Positions 35,559 through 45,450 of a DNA stretch of 64,000 nucleotides are shown here, piece by piece (within the stretch, counting starts at the first letter, position 1; every line of letters begins with the position of its first letter). The stretch lies in contig PCBO01000004.1 of assembly GCA_002730975.1 (NCBI GenBank), positions 25,400 to 89,399 on the forward strand. The letters are read 5' to 3'. Below the pieces are notes generated by a model. The model was not told where the DNA came from. It made no database searches and saw nothing but the letters and a program-made list of their open reading frames with translations. Position numbers and translations under genes: made by a program. This DNA comes from Opitutia bacterium. Its GTDB lineage: Bacteria; Verrucomicrobiota; Verrucomicrobiia; Opitutales; Seribacteraceae.

Positions 35559-38500
35559 CTAGCGGGCGAACTTTACCTTTATACCGAGCTTAATAAGTTC
35601 GTTTGATTCGCCAAAGAGAGAAAGTTCGGTCGAGATGAGACTGAGTTGGGTCTCGGACACGCCGTCAAATCCCCGTAGAACAGACAAAGCTTCAGCGATA
35701 GAAGTGGAACTGTGAAGCAAAGAGGAAAGCCTTTCGCTACTCGAGCTATCCGCATCCAACCATTTCCGAGAAGCATAAGAGTAATACCATGGAGCAGAAG
35801 GTTTGGACAGAGACAGGTAGCACCAGGATTTCAGATCGTTGATGTATCCGTAGGGAAATGCATTGCCTGACCAAAACCAGCCAAGATCTTCATTCCACAT
35901 CCAGATGTTTTGTTTTTCAAGTATCGAAGAAGATACATAAGTCCAACCCAACTTCTCGTGGTAAACCCAAGACTGCCCAACTTGGTAGAAATAACCGAAT
36001 CCATTTGAGTGATTCCAACCAAGAGGAGTAATCATCAAGGACACCTTGGCCGAGTCACTGAGACCTTGCGAGTCGGAGGTCGGACGATCCCGAATCACAT
36101 AGGTAAAGGAATCTTCTCCATAAAACCCGCTGGCGGAAGGTGTGTATAAAACTTTGTCTCCCTGAATGCTTACAACGCCAAATTTGGGATTGGATGAAAT
36201 GGATAAGGTGAAGTTTTCATCCGGGTCCGGATTGGGACCGTCATTTACGGTAACATCGAGGGAGTAGGAAGCTTGTTTCCCGGAAAACACAATAATGTCA
36301 TCTACAGCCTTGGGCTTATCGTTTAGGGAAAGCACAGATAAAACAATAGAACGATTACTCTCCAACAATCCATCGGAAATCCTGAGGGCAAAAGAATCTT
36401 GACCATAGAAGTTAGCATTCGGTCGGTAAAAAAGAGAACCGACCCCGGAGACTAGCGTGCCGTAGGCGGGAGGAGATAAAATCGAAAAGGAGACCGATTG
36501 GCCTTCCGGATCAACTGCTTTTAGAACCTGCACTTCACTATCCTCATTGACGGTAAAATCACTCTCAATGAAATAGGGAGGTTCATTAACGTTAGAAACT
36601 GCGGCTTTCAATAACTGCAAAGAAGAATTCAACCCATCACTGGCATTAATTTCCAAATCGTAAACATTGCTTCGAGAACGCTCGAAATCAGGTGACTCCG
36701 CAAATTCCAACCGTGGCGGAGTCACATTTTGGTCGATGACAAAAAAAGCATTATCAAGTTTTCCCGGAACCAAAGAATAAAAAAGAACGCTAACGTTATT
36801 GTCCGATGCGTTGAGATCGAGAACATGAGTCGAGTTGCCTTCCTGAACGGAAGTACTGTAAAGCAAACCCCATGATGGAGGAAATATGGGAGCCACTTCA
36901 TCAACATCCACAACCTGAACGATAACCGATTCGATTACGGTGTAGAGACCATCCGTGGCGTTAACCTCCAAGAAGTACTCATTACCGCCAAACTTAGATG
37001 CGGGAATTTCAAAGTCGGGTGCAACCTTGAACGATAATGCACCAGTTCCATTAACTTCGAACAGGGCCTCGTCGCCCCCCCCGGAAACGACATAATCCGG
37101 CGTGGCACCATCAAGATCCGTTGCATTAAGTTCAACGACGAAGACTCCGTTCTCGGCAACTTTAACCAAGAGGCTACCATTGGTATCTCGGGATGGATAA
37201 AGAGGAGAGGTATCGTTCAGATTGGTTATTTGTATAGAAAATATTTGAGACGCGACCGCCATGCCATCAGTGGCATTGACCTCAAGGTTAAAGATATGTT
37301 TACGCGAGACTGAAGCATTAGACTCATAATCAGTAGGAGTAATAAAGGACAAGGAGCCTGTTGCATTAATCTCAAAGAAATCCTTTTCGGATCCTCCTAA
37401 GGAATAAGTGAGAGCGTCTCCATCCTCATCGGTAACGTTAACGTCTACAATGAATAACTGGTTTTCAGGAACCATCAATGAGACGGAGGAGTTCCCGTCA
37501 TGGCTTTTGAAAATAGGGGCATCATTCGCATCAAGTACTGTGACTTGAATTAATTTTTCAACAGGAATCGCCTCGACGGTATTGTCGGTCACGAGGACCT
37601 TCACAGTGAAAAGGTTATTGCCATTACCGGAAGAGTTAGACTCGAAATTCGGAGGAGTCATAAATGCAAGGAATCCGGTGGTGGCGTTTATATCAAAGAA
37701 AGCACCATCAAATTCGCTTTTAGACAGGCTGTAGGTGTGGATATCCTCAAGATCGGCATCGGACACGTTCACATCCATGACCGACACTTGGTTCTCGGAA
37801 ACTGAGACTGTATTTGGTGTGGAGAAAGAAGGAGCATCGTTTATGTTGGCGACCTCCACGGTGACTATGATTTCATCGCTCAACCCAGTTGGATCGGTAA
37901 CCTTCAAAGTAAAAGTATCAGTACCATTGAAATCCAAGTTCGGCGAATAGGTAAAAATAGGTGGGTTGCTAGCAGAAGTAAAAGTTGCGTTTCCTCTTGA
38001 AGCATTTGACAAAATGGACCAAGTCAAATTGCCCCCATCCGGATCCGAAGCATTGAGATCCGGGTCTCGCCAGGAAGTGGGGCTACCGTCTTCGTCCATG
38101 AATACAGTAACTTCAGACCTGCCGGTTATCTCCGGAGGGTCACTGTCGTTAGTTACTATGACGGTGAGGGTTAGGGTGTCCTTGTTGTTAGAATTCCCAT
38201 CCTCATAAACGACGACGACCACTTCGTATGTATTATTCGCACCGGCATCCAGAGGACGTTCATAATTTGGAGCATACTTAAACCAAAGATTTCCAGAAGT
38301 GGAGTTAATATCAAAAAAAGAGGAGTCAACCGATGTCGAATCAATGGAGTAAGACAATGCGGAGTTCTCCGCATCCGTGCCATTCAAATCGGACACGTAC
38401 TTTTGATTCTCCTTAACGCTCAGGGAAGTGCTAGACGCACCGCCAAAAGAGGTAAACACGGGTGGATCATCTACTTCAGAAACTATAATCGATACATTAT

Positions 38501-38777
38501 TTTCTTGCTCTGAACCTCCCGAAAAACTGATCCAAGTGAAAGCATCGTTTCCAGAAAAGTTTCCATCGGGTACATAGGTTGAGGAATTTGTCAATGGATC
38601 GGGCGTCGAAATGCTCCCATGAGAAGTCTTTCCGTCTGTCTGAAACCTCACAAAATTAGGCATGGATATGGAAAGTGAAGTATCCTCATTCACAGTTTCC
38701 GCTAAAGCAAGGTCACCAAGGTTAAGCAAAAACAAGAAAAATGCCAAAAGGGAAAAACTTTTGAATGATGAATTCAC
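35559..38777 (-). CDS. Large cadherin-like surface protein with Trp-rich C-terminal region
   Basis: 1072 residues. Signal peptide 1-26 (LLAFFLFLLNLGDLALA). Residues about 30-900 are tandem Ig/cadherin-like units with Asp-rich Ca2+-site words such as DVNVSDADLEDI, DVNVTDEDGDALTYSL, ELNATDLDGATPDYV and EVNATDG. There are two longer units with FTYSPNLDFNGTDTFTLKV and FYRPNANFYGQDSFALRISDG typical of bacterial cadherin-like adhesins. Residues about 915-1010 are a separate Trp/Tyr-rich region (YFYQVGQSWVYHEKLGWTYV, MWNEDLGWFWSG, WYYSYASRKWLD). A short Ser-rich helical tail ends the protein. It is probably cell-surface or secreted and Ca2+-stabilised, for adhesion or glycan binding. The barrel gene follows in the same operon. 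Confidence 0.83.
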   Translation of the reverse strand: MNSSFKSFSLLAFFLFLLNLGDLALAETVNEDTSLSISMPNFVRFQTDGKTSHGSISTPDPLTNSSTYVPDGNFSGNDAFTWISFSGGSEQENNVSIIVSEVDDPPVFTSFGGASSTSLSVKENQKYVSDLNGTDAENSALSYSIDSTSVDSSFFDINSTSGNLWFKYAPNYERPLDAGANNTYEVVVVVYEDGNSNNKDTLTLTVIVTNDSDPPEITGRSEVTVFMDEDGSPTSWRDPDLNASDPDGGNLTWSILSNASRGNATFTSASNPPIFTYSPNLDFNGTDTFTLKVTDPTGLSDEIIVTVEVANINDAPSFSTPNTVSVSENQVSVMDVNVSDADLEDIHTYSLSKSEFDGAFFDINATTGFLAFMTPPNFESNSSGNGNNLFTVKVLVTDNTVEAIPVEKLIQVTVLDANDAPIFKSHDGNSSVSLMVPENQLFIVDVNVTDEDGDALTYSLGGSEKDFFEINATGSLSFITPTDYESNASVSRKHIFNLEVNATDGMAVASQIFSIQITNLNDTSPLYPSRDTNGSLLVKVAENGVFVVELNATDLDGATPDYVVSGGGDEALFEVNGTGALSFKVAPDFEIPASKFGGNEYFLEVNATDGLYTVIESVIVQVVDVDEVAPIFPPSWGLLYSTSVQEGNSTHVLDLNASDNNVSVLFYSLVPGKLDNAFFVIDQNVTPPRLEFAESPDFERSRSNVYDLEINASDGLNSSLQLLKAAVSNVNEPPYFIESDFTVNEDSEVQVLKAVDPEGQSVSFSILSPPAYGTLVSGVGSLFYRPNANFYGQDSFALRISDGLLESNRSIVLSVLSLNDKPKAVDDIIVFSGKQASYSLDVTVNDGPNPDPDENFTLSISSNPKFGVVSIQGDKVLYTPSASGFYGEDSFTYVIRDRPTSDSQGLSDSAKVSLMITPLGWNHSNGFGYFYQVGQSWVYHEKLGWTYVSSSILEKQNIWMWNEDLGWFWSGNAFPYGYINDLKSWCYLSLSKPSAPWYYSYASRKWLDADSSSSERLSSLLHSSTSIAEALSVLRGFDGVSETQLSLISTELSLFGESNELIKLGIKVKFAR

Positions 38778-39035
38778 GGAACTTCGGGCGATAAATAAAC
38801 TGAAAAGAATTCTTTATTAGCCTTTGAATAACAATGGAAGCAAGGCATTTCCACAGGTTGGTTCTGAACCAAAACCAAAGACGCATGAAGACACCCGATT
38901 AATTTAGTGCAAATAAATTGTCGCGACGAAACAGCTAGTCGGAAGGATAATTAGGCTTGAGGCAACGGGCATTTTGCCGAATCGTAGATCTTATAAAGAA
39001 TTTCCTAGTAGTACAGAAGAATGGCTTAAAAGGAT

Positions 39036-39320
39036 ATGAGTGAAGAAAATTCAAGTTTGAAAAGTAATGAGAGCGATCCAGGCGAGTACTGGAAAGCCAA
39101 CCTAAAACTTATGGGATGGTTGTTGGTCGTTTGGTTCGTAGTCTCCTACGGTTGTGGAATTCTCTTCGTGGACGAGCTGAATTCCATAAGTCTAGGCGGA
39201 TTCAAGCTCGGGTTCTGGTTTGCCCAACAGGGCGCCATATATGTTTTCGTGGCCCTGATCTTCGTTTACGTTAAGAAAATGAACAAGCTCGACCGTGAAT
39301 TCGGCGTAGAGGAGGAGTAA
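39036..39320 (+). CDS. DUF4212 small subunit of Na+/solute symporter
   Basis: 94 residues with two membrane helices (LMGWLLVVWFVVSYGCGILFV and GFWFAQQGAIYVFVALIFVYV) separated by a short loop, then KKMNKLDREFG. This is the DUF4212 protein that accompanies the VC_2705-type sodium:solute symporters. The large subunit starts four bases after its stop. Together they probably take up a short-chain organic acid or another small solute with Na+. It heads the plus-strand catabolic locus after a 258-base gap, where a promoter would be expected. Confidence 0.9.
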   Translation: MSEENSSLKSNESDPGEYWKANLKLMGWLLVVWFVVSYGCGILFVDELNSISLGGFKLGFWFAQQGAIYVFVALIFVYVKKMNKLDREFGVEEE

Positions 39321-39323
39321 GCC

Positions 39324-41102
39324 ATGGACCTGCAAACTCTCACCTACACAGTAGTCGGAGCGACCTTTGTCCTCTATGTCGGCATCGCCGTTTGGGCGAG
39401 AGCGGGCACTACCAAGGAATTTTACATCGCGGGTGGCGGCATACATCCGATTTCCAACGGTATGGCCACGGCTGCAGACTGGATGTCGGCGGCATCCTTC
39501 ATTTCCATGGCCGGTCTCATCGCGTTCAATGGTTACGGTGGCTCCGTGTTCCTCATGGGTTGGACAGGCGGCTATGTTCTTCTGGCCTTGTTACTGGCTC
39601 CATATCTGCGAAAATTCGGCAAGTTCACCGTTCCGGAGTTCATCGGGGATCGCTTCTATTCCAAGGAAGCTCGAATCGTGGCCGTAATATGCCTGATTTT
39701 GGCTTCCGTCACCTATGTCATAGGTCAAATGAAGGGAATTGGGGTTGCCTTTTCGCGCTTCCTTGAAACTGATTACGATACGGGCCTATACATCGGAATG
39801 GGGATTGTTTTCGTCTATGCCGTATTCGGTGGAATGAAAGGCATCACCTACACGCAAATCGCTCAGTACGTGGTACTTATATTCGCTTATACGGTACCTG
39901 CAATCTACATTTCCTTTAACTTGACTGGCAATCCCATTCCACAAATCGGACTTGGTGGAAATGCCGCCGACGGCACACCACTCTTGCAAAAGCTCGATCA
40001 GGTGTTGGTGGATATAGGTTTTACCGAATACACAAGCCAAGTGATGGGAAGCAAAGTGAACATGTTTGCCTATACCCTTTCCCTGATGATCGGAACCGCC
40101 GGACTGCCGCACGTCATAATGCGCTTCTTCACCGTACCCAAGGTCAAGGATGCTCGCATGTCTGCGGGATGGGCGTTGGTTTTCATTGCGATCCTATACA
40201 CGACGGCGCCCTCGGTCGGGGCCATGGCTCGGTTCAATTTCACCGAGACCATTCAAACTGGCCCCGTAGGAAAGATCGAGTCCAATATCCGTTACGAGGA
40301 CCGGCCCCAATGGTTCAAGAACTGGGAAAAGACAGGACTGCTCGTATTTGAAGACAAAAACGGAGACGGGCGGATACAATATTACGACGACACAAACCCT
40401 GGCTTCGCCGAGAAGGCGGCGGCATTCGGATGGAAAGGCAACGAAATGACCAAGGTGGACCGCGACATCATGGTCTTGGCAAACCCCGAGATTGCCAAAT
40501 TGCCCGATTGGGTCATCGCCCTCGTGGTCGCCGGCGGGCTCGCTGCAGCCTTGTCCACGGCAGCCGGCCTGCTTCTCGCCATTTCCTCCGCCATTTCGCA
40601 CGATCTCCTCAAGGGAGTATTTCGACCCGACATCTCGGAAAAAGACGAATTGTTTGCAGGTCGCGTATCCATGGCGGGAGCAATTGCCGTAGCGGGCTAC
40701 TTCGGGCTAAACCCGCCCGACTTCGCGGCGGGAACGGTCGCCATCGCCTTCGGTCTCGCCGCATCCTCCATTTTTCCGGTTCTTATGATGGGTATCTTTT
40801 ACAAGAGGATGAATCGAGCCGGGGCAATCGCGGGAATGGTCGCAGGCATCGGCGTCACCATGCTTTACGTCTTTCAGCACAAGGGAATCATGTTCATTGC
40901 CGATACAGCATTCCTCGGGGACATGGAGCCCAATTGGTTCCTCGGAATCTCGCCCAATGCATTCGGGGCCGTCGGGGCTGTCGTCAATTTCGCCGTCGCC
41001 TTCCTGGTGTCGAAGAACACTTCCCCGCCACCTGCTGAAATTCAGGATTTGGTGGAAAGCATTCGCGTCCCCAAAGGCTCAGGTTCCGCATCCGAGCATT
41101 GA
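39324..41102 (+). CDS. Sodium:solute symporter, VC_2705/ActP-like large subunit
   Basis: 592 residues with about 13 helices. SSS-family motifs include GGIHPISNGMATAADWMSAAS, GGYVLLALLLAPYLRKFGKFTVPEF, GGMKGITYTQIAQYVVL, GTAGLPHVIMRFFTV and LAAALSTAAGLLLAISSAISHD. Between two helices is a hydrophilic loop of about 75 residues containing EDKNGDGRIQYYDD, which resembles a Ca2+-binding EF-hand loop. It follows the DUF4212 subunit by four bases. It is the likely uptake step of the locus. The substrate is not fixed: acetate is known for ActP-type relatives, but sugar acids or other breakdown products are possible. Confidence 0.92.
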   Translation: MDLQTLTYTVVGATFVLYVGIAVWARAGTTKEFYIAGGGIHPISNGMATAADWMSAASFISMAGLIAFNGYGGSVFLMGWTGGYVLLALLLAPYLRKFGKFTVPEFIGDRFYSKEARIVAVICLILASVTYVIGQMKGIGVAFSRFLETDYDTGLYIGMGIVFVYAVFGGMKGITYTQIAQYVVLIFAYTVPAIYISFNLTGNPIPQIGLGGNAADGTPLLQKLDQVLVDIGFTEYTSQVMGSKVNMFAYTLSLMIGTAGLPHVIMRFFTVPKVKDARMSAGWALVFIAILYTTAPSVGAMARFNFTETIQTGPVGKIESNIRYEDRPQWFKNWEKTGLLVFEDKNGDGRIQYYDDTNPGFAEKAAAFGWKGNEMTKVDRDIMVLANPEIAKLPDWVIALVVAGGLAAALSTAAGLLLAISSAISHDLLKGVFRPDISEKDELFAGRVSMAGAIAVAGYFGLNPPDFAAGTVAIAFGLAASSIFPVLMMGIFYKRMNRAGAIAGMVAGIGVTMLYVFQHKGIMFIADTAFLGDMEPNWFLGISPNAFGAVGAVVNFAVAFLVSKNTSPPPAEIQDLVESIRVPKGSGSASEH

Positions 41103-41126
41103 ATGCGTGATCCGGCTTGAATTCCG

Positions 41127-41804
41127 ATGAAGCTTCTCAACAAAGCAAATGTTCTTCCTTCCATACTCTGCGTTCTACTTGGCCCTACCCTTCTTTGCGG
41201 AAAGAAACAGGCTTCGGAACTGCAACCCATTGATAAGGGATTCACGCCGCTTTTCGACGGCAAGTCCCTAAAAGGCTGGGAAGGCAAAAAGAAGTTCTTT
41301 CGGGTACAAGACGGCACCATCATCGCGGGCTTTATCGATGCCCGCATTCCCAACAACGAGTTTCTCGCCAGCGAAAAGGAATACGCAAATTTCGAGCTTC
41401 GCTTCGATGCCAAGCTCGTTGGACAAGGTAACAACGCAGGCGTACAATTCCGCAGCCAACGCATACGAAACAGTCACGAGATGATCGGCTACCAGTGCGA
41501 CATCGGGGGCTGGAGCAAGGGAACCATCTGGGGCTTCCTCTACGACGAGTCCCGACGACGAAAGATGCTTGCCGAAGCACCCCAAGACGAGCTGAAGAAA
41601 CAGGTCAACCCCAAGGGCGAGTGGAACAAACTCATCGTTCGGGCGGAAGGCCCTCGCATTCAAATTTGGCTAAACGGTTATCAAACAGTTGACTTCACCG
41701 AAGCGGATAAAGATATTCCGCTAAAAGGTCGCCTAGGTCTCCAAATCCATTCCGGACCACCCGCCGAGTGCCACTACCGAAACCTTAGAATCAAAAAGTT
41801 TTAA
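41127..41804 (+). CDS. DUF1080 (3-keto-disaccharide hydrolase-like) secreted protein
   Basis: 225 residues with an N-terminal signal peptide (VLPSILCVLLGPTLLCG). The family pattern is clear: GFTPLFDGKSLKGWEG, FRVQDGTIIAG, YANFELRFDAKLVGQGNNAGVQFRS, GEWNKLIVRAEGPRIQIWLNG and ECHYRNLRIKKF. Unlike the copy at 18163, it has the longer FLASEKEYANF and IGYQCDIGG segments of the GDSL-free subgroup. It stands 24 bases after the symporter and 40 before a Tat-exported Gfo/Idh oxidoreductase, the enzyme type that makes 3-keto sugars, so a joint oxidation and cleavage of a glycoside is likely. Confidence 0.88.
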   Translation: MKLLNKANVLPSILCVLLGPTLLCGKKQASELQPIDKGFTPLFDGKSLKGWEGKKKFFRVQDGTIIAGFIDARIPNNEFLASEKEYANFELRFDAKLVGQGNNAGVQFRSQRIRNSHEMIGYQCDIGGWSKGTIWGFLYDESRRRKMLAEAPQDELKKQVNPKGEWNKLIVRAEGPRIQIWLNGYQTVDFTEADKDIPLKGRLGLQIHSGPPAECHYRNLRIKKF

Positions 41805-41844
41805 ATCCCAAGAGGAAGTAAACCTCACAAATCAAAGGAAAGAC

Positions 41845-43260
41845 ATGAGCCAAAGCCGTAGAAACTTCATCAAGCAATCCGCCCTCGCCTCAACTGCGTT
41901 CGGAGCATTCACCATTAGCGGGACCAAGTCTTCGGGCAAGGTCATCGGAGCCAACGAACGAATAAACGTCGCTGTGTGCGGCATTAAGGGCCGAGGAGCA
42001 GCCCATATGGGATCTCTCGGGCGCGTGAAAAACGTTCAAATTTCTCACCTCGTGGATCCCGACACCCGCCTTTTTGAAGGTCGCAAAAAGTTCGTCAACA
42101 GCCGTTACAAGAACAATCCGGACTGCATCCAAGATGTACGCGAAGCCCTCGACAACAAAGACATTCATGTGATATCCGTAGCAACACCGAATCACTGGCA
42201 CAGTCTTATGTCCATCTGGGCCTGCCAGGCGGGTAAGGACGTGTACGTTGAAAAGCCGCTCAGCCACAATATTTATGAAGGTCGCAAGTTAGTGGAAGCC
42301 GCCGAAAAGTACGACCGCATCGTCCAACACGGGACCCAAAGTCGCTCCTCCCAGAGTTGGGCGAACAAGGCCAAGGAAATAGCCGAAGGCAAACATGGGA
42401 AATTGGAAGTTTCCCTAGGCACTTGCCACAAGCGCAGAGGCAGCATCGGCAACAAGGAGACCAAGACGCCCCCCAAGGAACTCAATTTCGACGTATGGAC
42501 GGGACCTGCCCAACAAGAGGACTATCACGAAAACTTAGTTCACTATAATTGGCACTGGTTTTGGAAATACGGTAACGGTGACATCGGCAACCAAGGAGTA
42601 CACCAAATGGATGTTGCCCGGTGGATGATTCCCGGCGCCATGTGGCCCAAAAGCGTAGTTTGCGTTGGCGGGAGATTCGGCTACGAGGACCAAGGACAAA
42701 CGGCCAACACGCAGTTAGCTATTTTCGACTATGGAGAAAGCCTTCTTGTGTTCGACGTACGCGGACTCAGCGGCAAGAGCAACATGGGCGTCTCCAACAA
42801 ACAATATTTCGACAAGAACGCCAAGGTAGGCAAAAAGGAAGTGCTCAAGCTGAAAGGCGTGAAAAGCCCGACCGCAGACCGAGGCGATGGAGACAACTTC
42901 GCCAACTTCATCAAGGCCGTCCGCAGTCGCAAGACCACCGACATGAACGCGCATGTTCTGGAGGGTCATGTATCTAGCGGACTCTGCCACCTCGCAAACG
43001 TCTCCTACCAACTAGGAGAAAAACAAAGTTTCAGCAAAAAGAACAAGATTTTCGGCGACAACAAGGCGGCCTACGAGTACTTCGAAAAAATGCAGGACCA
43101 CCTCAAGGAAAATAGCCTCAAGCTGGAAGAAATCGATTACGTAGTCGGCCGTGAGCTAAAATTCGACAGCAAAAACGAATCCATCATTGGCGACGACGAA
43201 GCCAACGCGATGTTGACCCGTAATTATCGCGCGCCATTCGTGGTTCCTGAAAAAGTATAA
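41845..43260 (+). CDS. Gfo/Idh/MocA-family oxidoreductase, Tat-exported
   Basis: 471 residues. A Tat signal opens the protein (SQSRRNFIKQSALASTAFG). The Rossmann region reads INVAVCGIKGRGAAHMGSL, followed by VISVATPNHWHSLMSIWACQAGKDVYVEKPLSHN with the conserved EKP motif. The second domain has NIGNQGVHQMDVARWMI-type segments, seen here as GDIGNQGVHQMDVARW with its catalytic-site His. Exported members keep NAD(P) tightly bound and oxidise or epimerise sugars in the periplasm. The gene follows DUF1080 by 40 bases and is closed by an intrinsic terminator. It probably supplies 3-keto substrate to the DUF1080 protein. Confidence 0.9.
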   Translation: MSQSRRNFIKQSALASTAFGAFTISGTKSSGKVIGANERINVAVCGIKGRGAAHMGSLGRVKNVQISHLVDPDTRLFEGRKKFVNSRYKNNPDCIQDVREALDNKDIHVISVATPNHWHSLMSIWACQAGKDVYVEKPLSHNIYEGRKLVEAAEKYDRIVQHGTQSRSSQSWANKAKEIAEGKHGKLEVSLGTCHKRRGSIGNKETKTPPKELNFDVWTGPAQQEDYHENLVHYNWHWFWKYGNGDIGNQGVHQMDVARWMIPGAMWPKSVVCVGGRFGYEDQGQTANTQLAIFDYGESLLVFDVRGLSGKSNMGVSNKQYFDKNAKVGKKEVLKLKGVKSPTADRGDGDNFANFIKAVRSRKTTDMNAHVLEGHVSSGLCHLANVSYQLGEKQSFSKKNKIFGDNKAAYEYFEKMQDHLKENSLKLEEIDYVVGRELKFDSKNESIIGDDEANAMLTRNYRAPFVVPEKV

Positions 43261-43286
43261 CGGCACACTTACCATTAATGTCTTTA

Positions 43287-43328
43287 AGCGGCTCGGCTTC
43301 CATAAGGAATCCGGGCCGCTCTTGTTTT
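43287..43328 (+). terminator. Intrinsic terminator after Gfo/Idh gene
   Basis: Ten-base stem AGCGGCTCGG / CCGGGCCGCT with one G-T wobble and a 14-base loop, followed by CTTGTTTT. It divides the locus into an upstream unit (symporter, DUF1080, Gfo/Idh) and a downstream unit starting with PSD1 at 43379. Confidence 0.82.
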
Positions 43329-43378
43329 AAAATCCAACAACCGTATTTGCATACCCGGTGCAGTTGATGCATTTTTAG

Positions 43379-45427
43379 ATGTTCATTAAAATGAAAGTTC
43401 TTCCTAGCTTGTCCTGTCTTGCCCCACTAGTGGCATTATTAGCGTTTGCGCCGAAAGCCCGATCCGTTCCCCCACCCTTCAATCCGTCTCCGCAAAAAAC
43501 AGCAATCATGCGGGAAGCGGTTAACCGCATAAACTTGTCGATCGAACAAAAACTCGCGGAAAAGAAAATTCCCTATAACGAAAGCCTAAATGACTTCCTC
43601 TTCGTTCGCCGTATATACGTGGACTTGAGCGGGACGATCCCGACTTATGAACAGGTAACCTCCTTCGTTCGCAGCAGAGATCCCTACAAGCGGACCCGTC
43701 TCATCAATCAGTTGCTCGCCTCCGAAGGATACGTGAGTCACTTCTACAACTACTTGGCGGACTTGTTTAGGATTCAATCGCAAATGCCCGGAAGCAATCT
43801 TCGGTCAGACCCGTTCATCGCTTGGTTGAAGGATTCCATTCATCAAGACAAGCCATACAACCGAATCGTATACGAAATGATATCGGCCTCCGGTCGCCTT
43901 CACGACAACCCCGCCGTGGGTTACCACCTGCGAGACGTCGACATGAAACTGGATCACGTATCTTTCATGTCGCAGATTTTTCTAGCCAAGGATATTTCCT
44001 GCGCCCAGTGCCATGATCACCCTTTCGAGGAGTGGACACAGATGGACTATTACTCCCTGGCCTCCTTCCTCGGAGGACTCGAAACCAAGGGAAAAGCAAT
44101 TTCATCCGATCAAAAGAAAAAGAGCAAGAAGCCTACTCCTACACGTTCCGGTGCAGTTATAGACACAATGCAGGAGTTTCTTAAAAGTCGGAAATTCGAG
44201 CAAGCCATCGCAAAGAAAGAAAATCTTAGCTTCACCCGTGACAAGGAAAAGGTGAAGGCCAAAGCAAAACAACTCCGTGACGCCTTCGATCGCCTGATGG
44301 ACGACAATCGCTACAACGTCCATGACAAGCCGGACGCGGTAATGAAGCTCCCCGACGACTACCAGTACGATGACGCCAAACCGGGTGAAGAGGTAAAGCC
44401 ACGGGTTCTAGTGGGCGCCGAACCAAAATTCCCGAGAAACTTAAATAATCGCGAACAACTTGCCCGATGGATCGCCAGTCCAAACAATCAATGGTTCGCA
44501 CTCACCATAGCTAACCGCATGTGGGCTCGATTCTTTGGTCTTGGAGCCGCCGAACCTATACACAACGTGGAAGTTGACGATGCGTCAAACCCTGTCCTGC
44601 TCAAGACGATAACCGAAGTCATGATCGCCCTAGAATTCGACCTGAGAGCGTTCTCCTGGGTGTTGGCCCACACTAACTCCTATAACCGACTCGCCACTCG
44701 AAAGCTCGTTACCGAAAAGGATGACTACTACTTTCCCGGCCCCACACTACGGCGGATGACGGCCGAGCAAGTTTGGGATTCCTTCGTTACTCTCCTAGTA
44801 GAGAATCCGTTGCGATATCGATCCGCGGGAGGCATAACTTTGCAAGACATAACAAACGCCGAGAGCGCCATAACCTTTGCAGAATCCTTAACCGCTAGCA
44901 CCCGCACAGGCAAAAAAAGAAGTCAGGGACAATTTCTGCTCCTCGACTCTCAAACCGGTGAGACCGTACTTCAAGGTGATAAAGACATGGGTTCCTCCTC
45001 CGGAGATCCCTCCGCGCAACGCGTGACCTCCGGTCGAGGGAAGGAAAAGCTAATTCTTGCCCGCGCATCCGAACTTGAGCAACCAACCCCGCAGGGTCAT
45101 TTCCTGAGGAAATTCGGCCAATCCGAACGAACCTACGTCGTGGGAGCTTCCAACCTCTCAGGATCCGTTCCTCAAATCATGGAACTCATGAACGGTTTTG
45201 CGACTGAGGCCCTGATAAATCAAGATTCCTTGATCTTCCGCAAAATGAAGGAAGAACGAAGTCCCTCAAAACGTGCGGAAATTGTCTTTCTAAGTGTCCT
45301 CAATCGTCTCGCAAACCCAGCCGAGCAAAAGCTTCTTCGCAACACTCTACTGAAGAACGATGAGGAAGACATGGCCGATCTGATTTGGGCCCTGCTCAAC
45401 ACTCCCGAGTTTTTCTTCATCAAATAA
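43379..45427 (+). CDS. PSD1-type protein, DUF1549-DUF1553, without N-terminal cytochrome module (copy 1)
   Basis: 682 residues. N-terminal hydrophobic export signal (LAPLVALLAFAPKA). DUF1549 spans about 45-250 with RRIYVDLSGTIPT near its start and the single haem-type motif CAQCHDHPFEEW (CxxCH at 208-212). DUF1553 follows at about 355-680 with NREQLARWIASPNNQWFALTIANRMWARFFG and LNTPEFFFIK at the end. No PSCyt1 domain precedes it, unlike the gene at 48208. These proteins occur next to DUF1501 genes; their reaction is not known. The DUF1501 gene starts 23 bases later. An exported c-type electron-transfer or hydrolase partner is the usual guess. Confidence 0.88.
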   Translation: MFIKMKVLPSLSCLAPLVALLAFAPKARSVPPPFNPSPQKTAIMREAVNRINLSIEQKLAEKKIPYNESLNDFLFVRRIYVDLSGTIPTYEQVTSFVRSRDPYKRTRLINQLLASEGYVSHFYNYLADLFRIQSQMPGSNLRSDPFIAWLKDSIHQDKPYNRIVYEMISASGRLHDNPAVGYHLRDVDMKLDHVSFMSQIFLAKDISCAQCHDHPFEEWTQMDYYSLASFLGGLETKGKAISSDQKKKSKKPTPTRSGAVIDTMQEFLKSRKFEQAIAKKENLSFTRDKEKVKAKAKQLRDAFDRLMDDNRYNVHDKPDAVMKLPDDYQYDDAKPGEEVKPRVLVGAEPKFPRNLNNREQLARWIASPNNQWFALTIANRMWARFFGLGAAEPIHNVEVDDASNPVLLKTITEVMIALEFDLRAFSWVLAHTNSYNRLATRKLVTEKDDYYFPGPTLRRMTAEQVWDSFVTLLVENPLRYRSAGGITLQDITNAESAITFAESLTASTRTGKKRSQGQFLLLDSQTGETVLQGDKDMGSSSGDPSAQRVTSGRGKEKLILARASELEQPTPQGHFLRKFGQSERTYVVGASNLSGSVPQIMELMNGFATEALINQDSLIFRKMKEERSPSKRAEIVFLSVLNRLANPAEQKLLRNTLLKNDEEDMADLIWALLNTPEFFFIK

Positions 45428-45450
45428 CGAATCCTCAACGTCATGGAGCC

